Shown: piece after piece, positions 54,374 through 64,000 of the stretch
Layout of the letters: each line of letters begins with the position of its first letter
How positions within the stretch are numbered: the stretch's first letter is position 1
Source: Enterobacter cloacae
GTDB taxonomy: Bacteria; Pseudomonadota; Gammaproteobacteria; Enterobacterales; Enterobacteriaceae
Length of the DNA stretch: 64,000 nucleotides
Direction of reading: 5' to 3'
NCBI RefSeq assembly: GCF_013375935.1
Contig: NZ_CP056117.1
Coordinates: 248,001 to 312,000, forward strand
Notes under the pieces: model-generated
The model's database searches: none
Seen by the model: the letters and a program-made list of their open reading frames with translations, nothing else
Told to the model about the DNA's origin: nothing
Translations under genes and position numbers: made by a program

Positions 54374-55327
54374 TTACAGCAGGTCGCCGATCATTTTTTC
54401 CAGTTTTTCCTGGTCGACAGCAAACTTACGGATACCGTCCGCCAGTTTGTCTACCGCCATTGGATCCTGGTTGTGCTGCCACAGGAACTCGGATTCGGTG
54501 ATGCGCTCAGGACGCGCCTTCACTTCGCCGGTGTAGGACAGCTTGCGCTCGATAGCACCTTCGCTTTCCGCCAGCTCTTTCAGCAGAGCAGGGGCGATGG
54601 TCAGGCGGTCGCAGCCCGCCAGCTCGATGATTTCACCGACGTTACGGAAGCTTGCGCCCATAACAACGGTTTCATAGCCGTGCTGCTTGTAGTATTCGTA
54701 GATTTCAGTTACGGAAATCACGCCCGGATCTTCAGACGCAGCGTACTCTTTCTTGTCGGTGTTGGCTTTGTACCAGTCCAGAATACGGCCCACGAACGGA
54801 GAAATCAGGTATACGCCTGCTTCAGCACACGCACGCGCCTGCGCGAAGGAGAACAGCAGGGTCAGGTTACAGTTGATGCCTTCTTTTTCCAGCTGCTCAG
54901 CAGCGCGAATGCCCTGCCAGGTAGAGGCCAGTTTGATCAGGATGCGGTCGTTGCTGATGCCAGCATCGTTGTACAGTTTGATCAGACGTTTTGCTTTGGC
55001 GATAGAGGCTTCGGTGTCGTAGGACAGACGTGCGTCTACTTCGGTAGAGATACGGCCAGGAACGAGTTTCAGGATTTCCAGACCGATGTTCACTGCCAGT
55101 TTGTCAGTGGCATCCACAACCTGCTGCGCGCGGTCATTGCTCTGTGCTTTCGCCCAGGTCACCGCCTCGTCGATCAGTTTGCGATACTCAGGGATCTGCG
55201 CAGCGTTAAGGATCAGAGAAGGGTTGGTTGTGGCATCCTGCGGCTGGTACAGCTTCATTGCCGCGATATCTCCGGTGTCAGCGACGACAGTGGTGAACTG
55301 ACGAAGGGAGGTCAATTTATCCGTCAT
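54374..55327 (-). CDS. talB: Transaldolase B
   Basis: Transfers a three-carbon unit between sedoheptulose 7-phosphate and glyceraldehyde 3-phosphate in the pentose phosphate pathway. It has 317 residues, as in E. coli. The Schiff-base lysine is in [10 protein letters not shown] near residue 132. The N-terminal [10 protein letters not shown] lies near 31-40. Its product path connects with the araBAD end product xylulose 5-phosphate. Monocistronic by layout. Confidence 0.96.
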   Translation of the reverse strand: MTDKLTSLRQFTTVVADTGDIAAMKLYQPQDATTNPSLILNAAQIPEYRKLIDEAVTWAKAQSNDRAQQVVDATDKLAVNIGLEILKLVPGRISTEVDARLSYDTEASIAKAKRLIKLYNDAGISNDRILIKLASTWQGIRAAEQLEKEGINCNLTLLFSFAQARACAEAGVYLISPFVGRILDWYKANTDKKEYAASEDPGVISVTEIYEYYKQHGYETVVMGASFRNVGEIIELAGCDRLTIAPALLKELAESEGAIERKLSYTGEVKARPERITESEFLWQHNQDPMAVDKLADGIRKFAVDQEKLEKMIGDLL

Positions 55328-55589
55328 GATAGTGTTTCTCTTTTAACGTTCCCTGGATAATTCACACTACCGACAGCTTGCCAGCAGCGGAAAAATGACA
55401 GGTTTACTTGTTAGGGGGATGTAACCGGTCTGCCCTGATGATAACACGAGTGAGAGGCAGCGCAACCGCAGACAGTGCGCTTAGGCAGAGTATGATAAAC
55501 TCAGAATATTAACAGGCTGCTAAGTAACGGCATGCCCAATCAGTGGTAGCGCTTACATATTCACGTTGGCATCAACAAGAGGGACGTTA

Positions 55590-57020
55590 GTGCCTGATTT
55601 CTTTTTCTTTATCAATGAAGTTCTCTGGGGTTCGATAATGATATACCTGCTTTCAGGAGCAGGTATCTGGTTTACGTGGCGCAGCGGGCTGATTCAGTTT
55701 CGCTATATCCGCAAGTTTGGCAGAAGTCTGAAAAACAGCGTCACTCCACAACCGGGCGGTCTGACCTCCTTTCAGGCGCTCTGTACCAGCCTCGCCGCCC
55801 GCGTCGGTAGCGGTAATCTTGCCGGCGTAGCGCTGGCAATCGGCGCCGGCGGCCCGGGCGCGGTATTCTGGATGTGGGTCACGGCCATCATCGGCATGGC
55901 CACCTCCTTTGCCGAGTGCTCGCTTGCGCAGCTCTACAAAGAAAAGGACGACAGCGGTCAGTTTCGCGGCGGCCCCGCCTGGTACATGGCTCGCGGGCTG
56001 GGAATGCGCTGGATGGGCGTCCTGTTCTCGATCTTTTTGCTGATTGCCTACGGCCTTATATTCAACACCGTACAGGCAAACTCCGTCGCCCACGCGCTGC
56101 GCTTTGCCTTCAACTGTCCCGAGTGGTTGACGGGCGGCGCGCTTGCCCTTCTCACCCTGCTGACCATTGTGACCGGGCTGAAAGGGGTTGCCCGCCTGAT
56201 GCAGTGGCTGGTTCCCGTTATGGCGCTGCTGTGGGTGTCCACCAGCCTGCTGGTGTGCGCGATCCATATCGATGAGGTGCCCAACGTCATCGCCACCATC
56301 TTCAAAAGCGCGTTCGGCTGGCGCGAAGCGGCCTCCGGCGCGCTGGGCTACACCATTAGCCAGGCGCTCACGGCGGGCTTTCAGCGGGGGATGTTCTCAA
56401 ACGAAGCGGGAATGGGCTCCACGCCGAACGCTGCCGCCACGGCCGCATCCTGGCCTCCGCACCCCGCCGCGCAGGGCATTGTGCAGATGATTGGCGTCTT
56501 CACGGACACGATTGTTATCTGCTCCGCCAGCGCGATGATAATGCTGCTGGCCGATGCCGTTGAGCAACCGTCCGGCACGGCCGGCATTCACTGGGTACAA
56601 CAGGCGCTGGTCAGCCACGTCGGCGGATGGGGCGCGGGCCTTGTCGCGCTCGTGCTGGGGCTTTTTGCCTTCAGCTCCATTGCGGTGAACTATATCTATG
56701 CCGAAAACAACCTTATCTTCCTGAACGTCAATTCCCGCGTTAGCCGCACTGTACTTCGCGCGGGGGTGCTGGTAATGGTGATCGTCGGCTCCATGCTCAG
56801 CATGCCGATGGTCTGGCAGCTGGCGGACGTCATCATGGCGCTGATGGCCATCACCAACCTGACGGCAATCTTGCTCCTGTCGCCCGTTGTGACGCTCATC
56901 GCGCGCGATTATCTTCGCCAGCGCAAGCTCGGCGTTCCGCCCGTCTTTGATGCCTCGCGCTATCCCGAAATTGAGTCGCAACTCGCTCCCGGCACCTGGG
57001 ATGATTTGCCGCGGCAATAA
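55590..57020 (+). CDS. yaaJ: AGCS-family sodium:alanine/glycine symporter YaaJ
   Basis: Predicted Na+-coupled amino acid importer with about ten or eleven membrane segments. I chose the GTG at 55590 (VPDFFFFINEVLWG), giving 476 residues, as in E. coli. An ATG at 55566 would add eight. The family signature GGLTSFQALCTSLAARVGSGNLAGVA lies near residues 58-80, and GMGSTPNAAATAA near 275. The substrate is inferred from the AGCS family; specificity is not established here. It is divergent from talB and upstream of yaaA. Confidence 0.93.
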   Translation: MPDFFFFINEVLWGSIMIYLLSGAGIWFTWRSGLIQFRYIRKFGRSLKNSVTPQPGGLTSFQALCTSLAARVGSGNLAGVALAIGAGGPGAVFWMWVTAIIGMATSFAECSLAQLYKEKDDSGQFRGGPAWYMARGLGMRWMGVLFSIFLLIAYGLIFNTVQANSVAHALRFAFNCPEWLTGGALALLTLLTIVTGLKGVARLMQWLVPVMALLWVSTSLLVCAIHIDEVPNVIATIFKSAFGWREAASGALGYTISQALTAGFQRGMFSNEAGMGSTPNAAATAASWPPHPAAQGIVQMIGVFTDTIVICSASAMIMLLADAVEQPSGTAGIHWVQQALVSHVGGWGAGLVALVLGLFAFSSIAVNYIYAENNLIFLNVNSRVSRTVLRAGVLVMVIVGSMLSMPMVWQLADVIMALMAITNLTAILLLSPVVTLIARDYLRQRKLGVPPVFDASRYPEIESQLAPGTWDDLPRQ

Positions 57021-57086
57021 CAGCTATCGATCAATTCAGGGCGATTTTTTGTTAAAGTCGCTCTAAATTTCCTGCAAGGACTGGAT

Positions 57087-57860
57087 ATGCTGATTCTGAT
57101 TTCACCTGCAAAAACGCTCGACTACCAGAGCCCGCTCGCCACCGAGCGTTATACCCAGCCGGAACTGCTGGATTATTCACAACAGCTGATCCGCGAGGCG
57201 CGTAAGCTGTCCGCCCCGCAGATCGCCTCGCTGATGGGCATCAGCGATAAACTTGCAGACCTGAACGCCACCCGCTTCCATGAGTGGCAGCCGGACTTCA
57301 CGCCGGCCAACGCCCGCCAGGCGCTGCTGGCCTTCAAAGGTGACGTGTATACCGGCCTGCAGGCAGAAACGTTTAGCGAAGCGGACTTCGATTTTGCCCA
57401 GCAGCATCTGCGCATGCTGTCCGGCCTGTACGGCGTGCTGCGCCCGCTGGATCTGATGCAGCCGTATCGTCTGGAGATGGGCATCCGCCTCGAAAACGCC
57501 AAAGGCAAGGATCTGTATCATTTCTGGGGCGATATCATCACCGGGACGCTTAACGCGGCGCTCCAGGCTCAGGGCGATAACGTGGTGATTAATCTGGCCT
57601 CCGATGAGTACTTCAAATCGGTGAAGCCGAAAAAGCTGAATGCGGACATTATCAAGCCGGTGTTCCTCGACGAGAAGAACGGCAAATTCAAAGTCATCAG
57701 CTTCTACGCCAAAAAAGCGCGCGGCCTGATGAGCCGCTACATCATTCAAAACCGCCTGACGAAGCCGGAGCAGCTTACCGGATTCAACAGCGAAGGCTAT
57801 TTCTTTGATGAAGCATCGTCAGGGAAAAACGAGCTGGTGTTTAAGCGCCACGAGCAGTAA
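57087..57860 (+). CDS. yaaA: Peroxide stress protein YaaA (DUF328)
   Basis: A 257-residue cytoplasmic protein (E. coli about 258) that in E. coli is OxyR-induced and limits free iron and DNA damage under hydrogen peroxide. It begins [16 protein letters not shown], the family signature, with [18 protein letters not shown] near residue 89 and [12 protein letters not shown] near 167. It is 66 bases downstream of yaaJ. I did not identify an OxyR site. A strong terminator follows. Confidence 0.95.
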   Translation: MLILISPAKTLDYQSPLATERYTQPELLDYSQQLIREARKLSAPQIASLMGISDKLADLNATRFHEWQPDFTPANARQALLAFKGDVYTGLQAETFSEADFDFAQQHLRMLSGLYGVLRPLDLMQPYRLEMGIRLENAKGKDLYHFWGDIITGTLNAALQAQGDNVVINLASDEYFKSVKPKKLNADIIKPVFLDEKNGKFKVISFYAKKARGLMSRYIIQNRLTKPEQLTGFNSEGYFFDEASSGKNELVFKRHEQ

Positions 57861-57864
57861 AACC

Positions 57865-57888
57865 AAACCCCGCCAGCTGGCGGGGTTT
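57865..57888. terminator. Bidirectional terminator between yaaA and the DUF2502 gene
   Basis: AAACCCCGCC (57865-57874) pairs with GGCGGGGTTT (57879-57888) around an AGCT loop, between convergent genes and 5 bases after the yaaA stop. T runs are short on both sides. Confidence 0.85.
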
Positions 57889-57891
57889 GCA

Positions 57892-58179
57892 TTAATGGTG
57901 TTTGCGGTCCGGCCCCGGACGACGCTCGTCATGACGGTGATGGTCGTGACGGTCGCGACGTTCATCGTGCGGACGCCAGCGGTTATCGCGCCAGTCATAG
58001 TGTGCCTTCCACCAGTCATGGTCGCACCAGCGGCCGCCATCCCAGTAGTGCCCGCTATTGTCCCGATCGCCAATCTGCAGTTTTACCGCAGGCACGAGGG
58101 TGATCTCGGCTGCCTGCACCGCCATGGGAACGGCCAGCATCAGTGAAAGCGCGATGAGTGCAGGTTTCAGTGTAGACAT
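57892..58179 (-). CDS. DUF2502 small secreted protein (YpeC-like)
   Basis: A 95-residue protein from the ATG at 58179, which lies 7 bases from AAGGAG. A signal peptide ([20 protein letters not shown]) is cleaved after about residue 22, leaving [17 protein letters not shown] and a Tyr/Trp segment ([14 protein letters not shown]) typical of DUF2502. The C-terminal half is dense in His, Arg and Asp, suggesting metal or nucleic-acid contact, but no function is known. The longer frame starting at 58416 is rejected because it lacks a signal peptide and has no homology upstream of this start. Confidence 0.88.
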   Translation of the reverse strand: MSTLKPALIALSLMLAVPMAVQAAEITLVPAVKLQIGDRDNSGHYWDGGRWCDHDWWKAHYDWRDNRWRPHDERRDRHDHHRHDERRPGPDRKHH

Positions 58180-58337
58180 CGATGACTCCTTATTCTTTTT
58201 GCCCAGCGTGGGCCGATGTAAGGAGAGTACGTGAAGGGAACGGGGGATGTTATTCTCTGCAATCCTAAACGCTAAGTGACCGCATTTATTGGGAATTTCT
58301 GCTTTTTTCCTGCTTATTTCCTCCTTAATTTCTTCAC

Positions 58338-58372
58338 AAAAAAAAAGCCGGGTAGCGCTGCGCTTGCCCGGC
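58338..58372 (-). terminator. Terminator of the thr operon (REP-like stem)
   Basis: Read on the minus strand, GCCGGGCAAGCGC and GCGCTACCCGGC form a GC-rich stem (58347-58372), and nine T follow (58338-58346). It is 55 bases after the thrC stop. The stem resembles a REP head, and the T run makes it a strong intrinsic terminator. Confidence 0.88.
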
Positions 58373-58426
58373 CTCTGTTCAGAGCTGATGTGGATCGGGT
58401 CAGGCGTAGCCGCCACCCAACAAAAA

Positions 58427-59713
58427 TTATCCGCGCGTCATCATCAGCTTACGCAGCGCCGCGAAATCTGCCGGCAGCTCATGGGAGAGTAGCGGCAGGT
58501 CGGCGCGCTCGGCCAGCTCTTTTGGCAGCGGCAGCGTTTCGCCCAGAATAGCTTCCACGCTCTCTTTGAACTTGGCAGGATGCGCCGTGCCGAGGAACAG
58601 GCCATACTCCCCCGGTTGAAGACTGTCGCGCAGCGCACGGTAGGCAATCGCCGCGTGCGGCTCAGAGGTATAGCCCACCGCCTTCAGCTCGCGCATGGTC
58701 GCTTTAGTGGTTTCGTCCGTCACTGCCGCATAGCCGAGGTCGCTCAGGCGCCAGATCTTGCGGCGGAAGAGTTCTTCCACGCGCGGCCAGTTGTTTGGCT
58801 GTGACACATCCATCGCGTTGGAGAGCGTCGCCTGGGTGGCGTTTGGCGCCCACTTACCGTCCTTCAGGAAGCGCGGCACGGTGTCGTTGGCGTTGGTGGC
58901 GGCGATAAAGCGCTTCACCGGCAGACCGAGCGATTTCGCCAGCAGGCCCGCCGTCAGGTCACCGAAGTTACCGCTTGGCACGGAAACCACCAGCTGATTG
59001 CGCGCCTCCTGCGGAAGCTGGGCCACCGCCTCGAAGTAGTAGCAGATCTGCGCCAGCAGGCGGCTGATGTTGATGGAGTTGGCGGAGTTCAGCCCCAGCG
59101 CTGCCTTCAGCTCTTCATCATCGAAGGCCTGCTTCACCAGCGCCTGGCAGGCATCGAAGTCACCGTCGATCGCCACGGTTTCAATGTTGCCGCCGAGCGT
59201 GCAGAACAGTTTTTCCTGCAGAGGGCTGATTTTGCCTTTCGGATAGAGGATCACCACGCGCACGTTTTTCAGGCCGTAGAACGCATGGGCGACCGCCGCA
59301 CCGGTATCGCCGGAGGTTGCGGTCAGGATGGTCACCGGTTTGTCGCCGCTGATGTGGGTCAGCATCTGCGCCATAAAGCGACCGCCGAAGTCTTTGAACG
59401 CCAGCGTAGGGCCGTGGAACAGCTCCAGGCAGCCGACGTCCGGCTCCACCTGCTTAACCGGAGCCGGGAAAGCAAACGCCGCACGCACGCGCTCTTCCAG
59501 CAGCTCCTGTGGGATTTCATCCCCGATAAACGCGGAGAGAATTTTGGTGCTGCGGGTGACAAAGTCCTGCTTCAGCAGCTCGTCAATGTCGGTCAGCTGA
59601 AATTCCGGCAGGTCATGGGGGAAAAACAGCCCCTGATTTTTGCCCAGCCCCTGAGTCACCGCCTGCGCGAAGCTGACCTGCTCGTTATGATCTTTAAGGT
59701 TGTAGAGTTTCAT
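58427..59713 (-). CDS. thrC: Threonine synthase
   Basis: PLP enzyme that converts O-phosphohomoserine to threonine. It has 428 residues, as in E. coli. The PLP lysine is in [14 protein letters not shown] near residue 107, and the phosphate loop [12 protein letters not shown] lies near 244-255. [14 protein letters not shown] lies near 130-143. It is last in thrABC, 3 bases after thrB. Confidence 0.97.
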   Translation of the reverse strand: MKLYNLKDHNEQVSFAQAVTQGLGKNQGLFFPHDLPEFQLTDIDELLKQDFVTRSTKILSAFIGDEIPQELLEERVRAAFAFPAPVKQVEPDVGCLELFHGPTLAFKDFGGRFMAQMLTHISGDKPVTILTATSGDTGAAVAHAFYGLKNVRVVILYPKGKISPLQEKLFCTLGGNIETVAIDGDFDACQALVKQAFDDEELKAALGLNSANSINISRLLAQICYYFEAVAQLPQEARNQLVVSVPSGNFGDLTAGLLAKSLGLPVKRFIAATNANDTVPRFLKDGKWAPNATQATLSNAMDVSQPNNWPRVEELFRRKIWRLSDLGYAAVTDETTKATMRELKAVGYTSEPHAAIAYRALRDSLQPGEYGLFLGTAHPAKFKESVEAILGETLPLPKELAERADLPLLSHELPADFAALRKLMMTRG

Positions 59714-59716
59714 TCG

Positions 59717-60646
59717 TTATCCCAGTACTCGTGCGCCAGCCGTGTCCAGACGGCAAATATGAACAAAGCCTTCCTGATTTTGCAGGTAGTGTTTAGAGAG
59801 CCAGTCCGCCACGCGCTGCGCGGTGTCTGGCTTGTCGCATAAGGCAAACAGCGTCGGGCCGGAGCCAGAGATGCCGCACGCCTGCGCGCCGATATCCATA
59901 GACGCCTGTCGCGCCTCGTTAAAGCCGGGCAGCAGCTTAGTGCGGTACGGCTCGGCAATAACGTCTTTCATCAGCTTCGCCGCCAGCTGCGGCTGACGGG
60001 TATAGCAGGCGTGGATAAAGCCCGCCAGATGACGGCCGTGGGCAATGCAGTCCTGACGACGATACTGCGCGGGCAGGATCGCGCGCGCTTCGGCGGTAGA
60101 AACTTTAATTCCCGGATAGGCCAGCACCCACAGCCACTCATCAAACCCTGGCACCTGCTGGCTGATGATGCCATTTTCTTCGATCATCAGCTGCATGCCG
60201 CCGAGGAAGCAGGGGGCGACGTTATCATAATGAATGCTGCCGGAGATGCGCCCTTCCAGCTCGCCCATCAGCGCCAGCAGGCGGCTGTTATTTAACGGCT
60301 TGCCGCAATGCTCGTTCATCGCCACCAGCGCGGCGACCACCGAGCAGGCGCTGGAGCCCAGCCCGGAGCCAATCGGCATGCTTTTTTCCAGCGTCATGGT
60401 CACCGGCACGCTTTTGCCGATCTCCTGACAAAAGCGCTCCCAGCACTGATAAACGATGTTCTCGCGCGGGTCAGACGGCAGCTTGCTGGCGAAGCGGCCC
60501 ACGTTATTCAGGCTGAAGCTGTCTGCCGCTTCCACCGTAACCGTATCGCCCAGCAGCGAACCATCAACCGGCGTCACCGCCGCGCCCAGCACGTCAAACC
60601 CAACGCTCATGTTAGCGCTGGAAGCCGGGGCATAAACTTTGACCAT
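59717..60646 (-). CDS. thrB: Homoserine kinase
   Basis: GHMP-family kinase forming O-phosphohomoserine. It has 309 residues (E. coli 310). The ATP-binding glycine-rich loop is [12 protein letters not shown] near residue 91-102, and the N-terminal [17 protein letters not shown] is conserved. Start ATG at 60646, one base after the thrA stop region, so coupling with thrA is likely. Confidence 0.97.
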   Translation of the reverse strand: MVKVYAPASSANMSVGFDVLGAAVTPVDGSLLGDTVTVEAADSFSLNNVGRFASKLPSDPRENIVYQCWERFCQEIGKSVPVTMTLEKSMPIGSGLGSSACSVVAALVAMNEHCGKPLNNSRLLALMGELEGRISGSIHYDNVAPCFLGGMQLMIEENGIISQQVPGFDEWLWVLAYPGIKVSTAEARAILPAQYRRQDCIAHGRHLAGFIHACYTRQPQLAAKLMKDVIAEPYRTKLLPGFNEARQASMDIGAQACGISGSGPTLFALCDKPDTAQRVADWLSKHYLQNQEGFVHICRLDTAGARVLG

Positions 60647-60647
60647 G

Positions 60648-63110
60648 TTAAACTCCTAACTTCCATGACAGGGTACGCAGCAGATCGGCAAACACGCCCG
60701 CCGCCGTCACATCATTCCCTGCACCATAGCCGCGAAGCACCAGCGGCAGTGGTTGATAATAGTGGCTGTAAAACGCCAGCGCGTTCTCGCCGTTTTTCAC
60801 CTTGTACAGCGGATCGTTGCCGTCCACTTCGGCAATCTTCACGCGGCACACGCCATCTTCCTCAATGTTGCCAACATAGCGCAATACCTTACCGTCATCA
60901 CGGGCTTTCGCAACGCGAGCGGCAAAGGCGTCGTCCAGCTGAGGGAGTTTCGCCATAAAGGCATCAACGTCCCCGCTGCCGTCAAACTCCGCCGGCAGTA
61001 CCGGTTCAATCACAATGTCCGACAGCTCCAGCTCGCGGCCGGTTTCGCGCACCAGGATCAGCAGCTTGCGCGCCACGTCCATGCCGGAGAGATCGTCACG
61101 CGGGTCCGGCTCGGTGTAGCCCAGCTCGCGCGCGGCGCGGGTGGCCTCCGACAGGCTCATGCCTTCATCAAGCTTGCCGAAGATAAACGACAGGGAGCCG
61201 GAGAGAATGCCGGAGAATCGCTGCAGTTCGTCGCCCGCGTTCAGCAGGTTTTGCAGGTTCTCGATGACCGGCAGACCCGCGCCCACGTTGGTGTCGTACA
61301 GGAACTTGCGGCGGGACTTGCTCGCCGCCAGGCGCAGCTGGTGATAGTAATCCATCGACGAGGTGTTGGCCTTTTTGTTCGGCGTTACCACGTGGAACCC
61401 TTCGCGCAGGAAGTCCGCGTACTGATCGGCAACCGCCTGGCTGGAGGTACAGTCGACGATCACCGGGTTAAGCAGGTGATACTCTTTCACCAGCCGGATC
61501 AGGCGGCCCAGGTTGAACGGCTCTTTTGCCTCTTCCAGCTCCGCCTGCCAGTTTTCCAGGTTAAGGCCATGAACGTTAGTCAGCAAAGCCCTGGAGTTAG
61601 CGATACCGCAGACGCGCAGATCGATATGTTTCTTCTTAAGCCACTCCTGCTGGCGCTTCACCTGCTCCAGCAGCGCGCCGCCGACGCCGCCGACGCCAAC
61701 CAGGAACAGCTCGATCACCTGATCGGTGTTGAACAGCATCTGGTGAACCACGCGTACGCCGGTGGTGGCATCATCGTTATTCACAACCACGGAAATTGAA
61801 CGCTCAGACGAGCCCTGCGCAATCGCCACGATATTAATATTGGCCCGCGCCAGCGCGGCAAAGAATTTGGCAGAAATACCGCGCAGGGTGCGCATGCCGT
61901 CGCCAACGACGGAGATCACGGCCAGACGCTCCTGAATGGAGAGCGGCTCCAGCAGCTCCTCTTTCAGCTCAAGGTAGAACTCTTCTTCCAGCGCGCGGCG
62001 GGCGCGCAGGCAGTCGCCCTGCGGCACGCAGAAGCTGATGCTGTATTCGGAAGAGGACTGGGTGATCAGCACGACGGAAATGCCGTTGCGGGACATGGCG
62101 GCAAACACGCGGGCTGCCATGCCGACCATGCCCTTCATCCCGGGGCCGGAGACGCTGAACATCGCCATATTGTTCAGGTTAGAAATGCCTTTCACCGGCA
62201 GGCCATCTTCATCCGAGCTGGCGCCAATCAGCGTGCCCGGCGCCTGCGGGTTACCGGTATTTTTAATCAGGCAAGGGATCTGGAACTGGGCAATCGGAGA
62301 GATGGTACGCGGGTGAAGCACTTTAGCGCCGAAGTAAGAAAGCTCCATCGCTTCCTGATACGACATCGACTTCAGCAGCCTGGCGTCCGGCACCTGACGC
62401 GGGTCACAGGTATAAACGCCGTCGACGTCGGTCCAGATCTCACAGCAGTCTGCGCGTAAGCAGGCCGCCAGTACGGCAGCAGAGTAATCGGAGCCGTTAC
62501 GGCCCAGCACCACCAGCTCGCCCTTCTCGTTTCCGGCGGTGAAGCCCGCCATCAGGATCATATGGTCAGACGGAATTTTGCTCGCGACAATGCGGCGAGT
62601 CGACTCGGCAATGTCGACGGTGGATTCGAGGTAGTGGCCGACCGCCAGCAGTTTTTCAACGGGATCGATTACGGTCACGCCGTGTCCGCGCGCTTCCAGC
62701 ACGCCCGCCATAATGGCGATAGAGAGTTTTTCACCCCGGCAGATCAGCGCCGCGTTGATGCTGTCCGGGCACTGGCCCAGCAGGCTGATACCGTGCAGGA
62801 CGTGTTTGATCTGGGCAAATTCATGTTCAACGGTGGTTTTCAGCTGCGCCAGCGGGAAGCCTGGCTGAGCGTCTGCCAGCCCCTGCAGCAGTTCTGCAAA
62901 AATACGCTCGGCGTCGCTGATGTTCGGAAGTGCACCCTGGCCACCGATGGTTTTTTCAATCATCGCCACCAGGTGGTTCGTGATTTTGGCCGGGGCAGAG
63001 AGCACGGTGGCAACCTGCCCCTGCCTGGCGTTACTTTCCAGGATATCGGCAACGCGCAGAAAACGCTCTGCATTTGCCACTGACGTACCGCCGAACTTCA
63101 ACACTCGCAT
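60648..63110 (-). CDS. thrA: Bifunctional aspartokinase I / homoserine dehydrogenase I
   Basis: Catalyses the first and third steps of threonine synthesis and is inhibited by threonine. The ATG at 63110 gives [15 protein letters not shown] and 820 residues, as in E. coli. The aspartokinase domain covers about 1-285, with the [19 protein letters not shown] region near 200. ACT regulatory domains cover about 310-460. The homoserine dehydrogenase domain covers about 465-820, with the [13 protein letters not shown] nucleotide loop. An upstream frame starting at 63152 lies in the attenuator and is rejected. Confidence 0.97.
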   Translation of the reverse strand: MRVLKFGGTSVANAERFLRVADILESNARQGQVATVLSAPAKITNHLVAMIEKTIGGQGALPNISDAERIFAELLQGLADAQPGFPLAQLKTTVEHEFAQIKHVLHGISLLGQCPDSINAALICRGEKLSIAIMAGVLEARGHGVTVIDPVEKLLAVGHYLESTVDIAESTRRIVASKIPSDHMILMAGFTAGNEKGELVVLGRNGSDYSAAVLAACLRADCCEIWTDVDGVYTCDPRQVPDARLLKSMSYQEAMELSYFGAKVLHPRTISPIAQFQIPCLIKNTGNPQAPGTLIGASSDEDGLPVKGISNLNNMAMFSVSGPGMKGMVGMAARVFAAMSRNGISVVLITQSSSEYSISFCVPQGDCLRARRALEEEFYLELKEELLEPLSIQERLAVISVVGDGMRTLRGISAKFFAALARANINIVAIAQGSSERSISVVVNNDDATTGVRVVHQMLFNTDQVIELFLVGVGGVGGALLEQVKRQQEWLKKKHIDLRVCGIANSRALLTNVHGLNLENWQAELEEAKEPFNLGRLIRLVKEYHLLNPVIVDCTSSQAVADQYADFLREGFHVVTPNKKANTSSMDYYHQLRLAASKSRRKFLYDTNVGAGLPVIENLQNLLNAGDELQRFSGILSGSLSFIFGKLDEGMSLSEATRAARELGYTEPDPRDDLSGMDVARKLLILVRETGRELELSDIVIEPVLPAEFDGSGDVDAFMAKLPQLDDAFAARVAKARDDGKVLRYVGNIEEDGVCRVKIAEVDGNDPLYKVKNGENALAFYSHYYQPLPLVLRGYGAGNDVTAAGVFADLLRTLSWKLGV

Positions 63111-63139
63111 GGGTTCTACCTCATTTCCTTTAGCCGAAA

Positions 63140-63172
63140 AAAAAGCCCGCACTGTTCAGGTGCGGGCTTTTT
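63140..63172 (-). terminator. thr operon attenuator
   Basis: Between thrL and thrA a stem of AAAAAGCCCGCAC / GTGCGGGCTTTTT (63140-63152 and 63160-63172) with a 7-base loop is followed on the minus strand by a T run. It is the expected intrinsic attenuator, read through when thrL translation stalls. Confidence 0.93.
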
Positions 63173-63191
63173 TCTGTTTTTCCTGTACGCG

Positions 63192-63260
63192 TCAGCCCGC
63201 ATCGTTACCTGTGGTAATGATGATGGTTGTGGTAATGGTGGTGATGCTGATGCGTTTCAT
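63192..63260 (-). CDS. thrL: thr operon leader peptide
   Basis: A 22-codon frame with ATG at 63260 encodes a peptide that starts MKRISITTITTT and ends GNDAG. Seven codons are Thr and six are Ile, the amino acids sensed by the thr attenuator. It ends 82 bases before thrA, with the attenuator between. E. coli thrL has 21 codons with about eight Thr and four Ile. It is too short for the usual ORF cut-off. Confidence 0.94.
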   Translation of the reverse strand: MKRISITTITTTIIITTGNDAG

Positions 63261-63309
63261 GGATGTTGTGTACTCTGTCATTATTATCTGTCTGTGCTGT
63301 ATTCTTTTA

Positions 63310-63338
63310 GGGTTAAAGGATCGGGCACCTTAAGTCAA
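63310..63338 (-). promoter_or_regulatory. thr operon promoter
   Basis: On the minus strand, TTGACT (63333-63338) and TAACCC (63310-63315) are 17 bases apart, as in the E. coli thr promoter, which has TTGACT and TAACCA. The downstream GCACAGACAGATAA and ACAGAGTACACAACATCC leader also matches E. coli. The -10 is poor by consensus. Confidence 0.7.
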
Positions 63339-63471
63339 TGAATTTTTAATTCGATCACAGTTTGGGACGTTCTCACGTCCCGCTGCGCGCAGATTTATTT
63401 TCATCGGAATAACCCAGATGCAACCCTAGACATCAGCACGATCGGCCATAATAAAAACCTATGACACTATT

Positions 63472-64000
63472 TTACTCGGCCAATTTTTTTTCAATATCAT
63501 GCAGCAATCGGTGCAACATTGCCGTGTCGCGCTGTTCAAGTCGGCCTAATCGCTGCTGCAGCCAGTCCACCAGTTTTTGATCGTCCGCTACGCCCAGCTG
63601 CCCAAGCAGGTTTTCCACGCGCGCGCGCAGCGCAGCCAGCTGGTTTTCATCCGTTGCCGTCACTGGCGGCTGAGAAATTTGTATTAAGGATGCCAATTGA
63701 TAGCAATAGACCATAACCGCCTGCCCGAGATTTAGCGACGGATAATCCGCCACCATTGGCGCGCCCGTCAGCACGTCAGCCAGCGCCAGCTCATCGTTGG
63801 TCAGCCCGGAATCTTCGCGGCCAAAAACCAGCGCCGCTTTCTCCAGCCACTGGCTTTTCTCGCTCAGCATCGGCACCAGCTCGGCGGGCGTGGCGTAGTA
63901 ATGAAACTTCGCCCGGCTGCGTGCGGTCGTGGCGACGGTAAAAGAAATATCGTGCAGCGCGTCGGCGAGCGTAGCGTAAGTGGTTATATTATCGAGAATA
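63472..64000 (-). CDS. yjtD: tRNA/rRNA methyltransferase family protein YjtD (LasT), 3' part
   Basis: The frame is open to the window edge, so the N-terminus is missing. About 176 of roughly 228 residues are seen. The visible SPOUT methyltransferase part shows LVFGREDSGLTNDEL and YPSLNLGQAVMVYCYQL, motifs shared with TrmJ and TrmL, so it belongs to the SpoU group. The E. coli counterpart, named yjtD or lasT, also lies just upstream of thrL. The in-frame ATG at 63876 is internal. The substrate is not certain. Confidence 0.85.
   Translation of the reverse strand, partial: ILDNITTYATLADALHDISFTVATTARSRAKFHYYATPAELVPMLSEKSQWLEKAALVFGREDSGLTNDELALADVLTGAPMVADYPSLNLGQAVMVYCYQLASLIQISQPPVTATDENQLAALRARVENLLGQLGVADDQKLVDWLQQRLGRLEQRDTAMLHRLLHDIEKKLAE

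Overview
The window is about 64 kb of chromosome from a member of the Enterobacteriaceae. Gene content, order and protein sequence track the 0-2 minute region of Escherichia coli, in inverted orientation: the thr operon lies at the right end on the minus strand and sgrR at the left end. The moderately high GC and the accessory genes fit the Enterobacter group better than Escherichia, but a species cannot be fixed from this stretch alone. No tRNA, rRNA, insertion sequence, prophage or CRISPR array was seen.

Layout from left to right. (1) 1-4.7 kb: the 3' part of sgrR, then a TPP riboswitch and the thiBPQ thiamine transporter. (2) 4.8-10.8 kb: yabI, araC and araBAD with a complete arabinose control region (araO2, araO1, CRP site, araI1-I2, pBAD). 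araA is broken by a one-base deletion. (3) 10.8-17.8 kb: LexA-controlled polB, rapA, rluA, djlA. (4) 18-24.8 kb: the lptD-surA-pdxA-rsmA-apaG-apaH run, with overlapping or nearly touching genes. (5) 24.8-27.8 kb: folA and the kefF-kefC potassium efflux pair. (6) 27.8-31.4 kb: an accessory stretch with an AT-rich 5' side, holding an autotransporter with an Asp/Gly/Asn repeat linker and a small YgdI/YgdR-type lipoprotein. It occupies the place where E. coli K-12 has the fix/cai genes. (7) 31.5-37.2 kb: carAB, with TTG-started carA and ARG boxes, and dapB. (8) 37.2-39.5 kb: a second accessory stretch between dapB and ispH, where E. coli has rihC. It holds a truncated cupin-type phosphoglucose isomerase, an alanyl-tRNA editing (AlaX-like) gene cut by one in-frame stop, and a LysR regulator. 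(9) 39.5-45.9 kb: ispH, fkpB, lspA, ileS, ribF and divergent rpsT. (10) 45.9-51.4 kb: nhaAR and dnaKJ with a sigma-32 promoter. (11) 51.7-57.9 kb: satP, an MHS-type transporter gene broken by a +1 in a six-base homopolymer, mog, talB, yaaJ and yaaA. (12) 57.9-64 kb: a DUF2502 protein, the thrLABC operon with attenuator and terminator, and the 3' part of the yjtD methyltransferase gene.

Most of the window is conserved core genome: outer-membrane biogenesis, pyrimidine/arginine, lysine and threonine precursors, isoprenoids, chaperones and ion homeostasis. I do not see a convincing undescribed multi-gene system. The points worth a second look are the four disrupted genes (araA, AlaX-like, cupin isomerase, MHS transporter), two of them by single-base indels that may be either real decay or sequence error. 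Others are the autotransporter locus with its 18-nt repeat linker, the compact araD terminator/polB LexA promoter junction, and a 28-codon reading frame that overlaps the start of the isomerase remnant.
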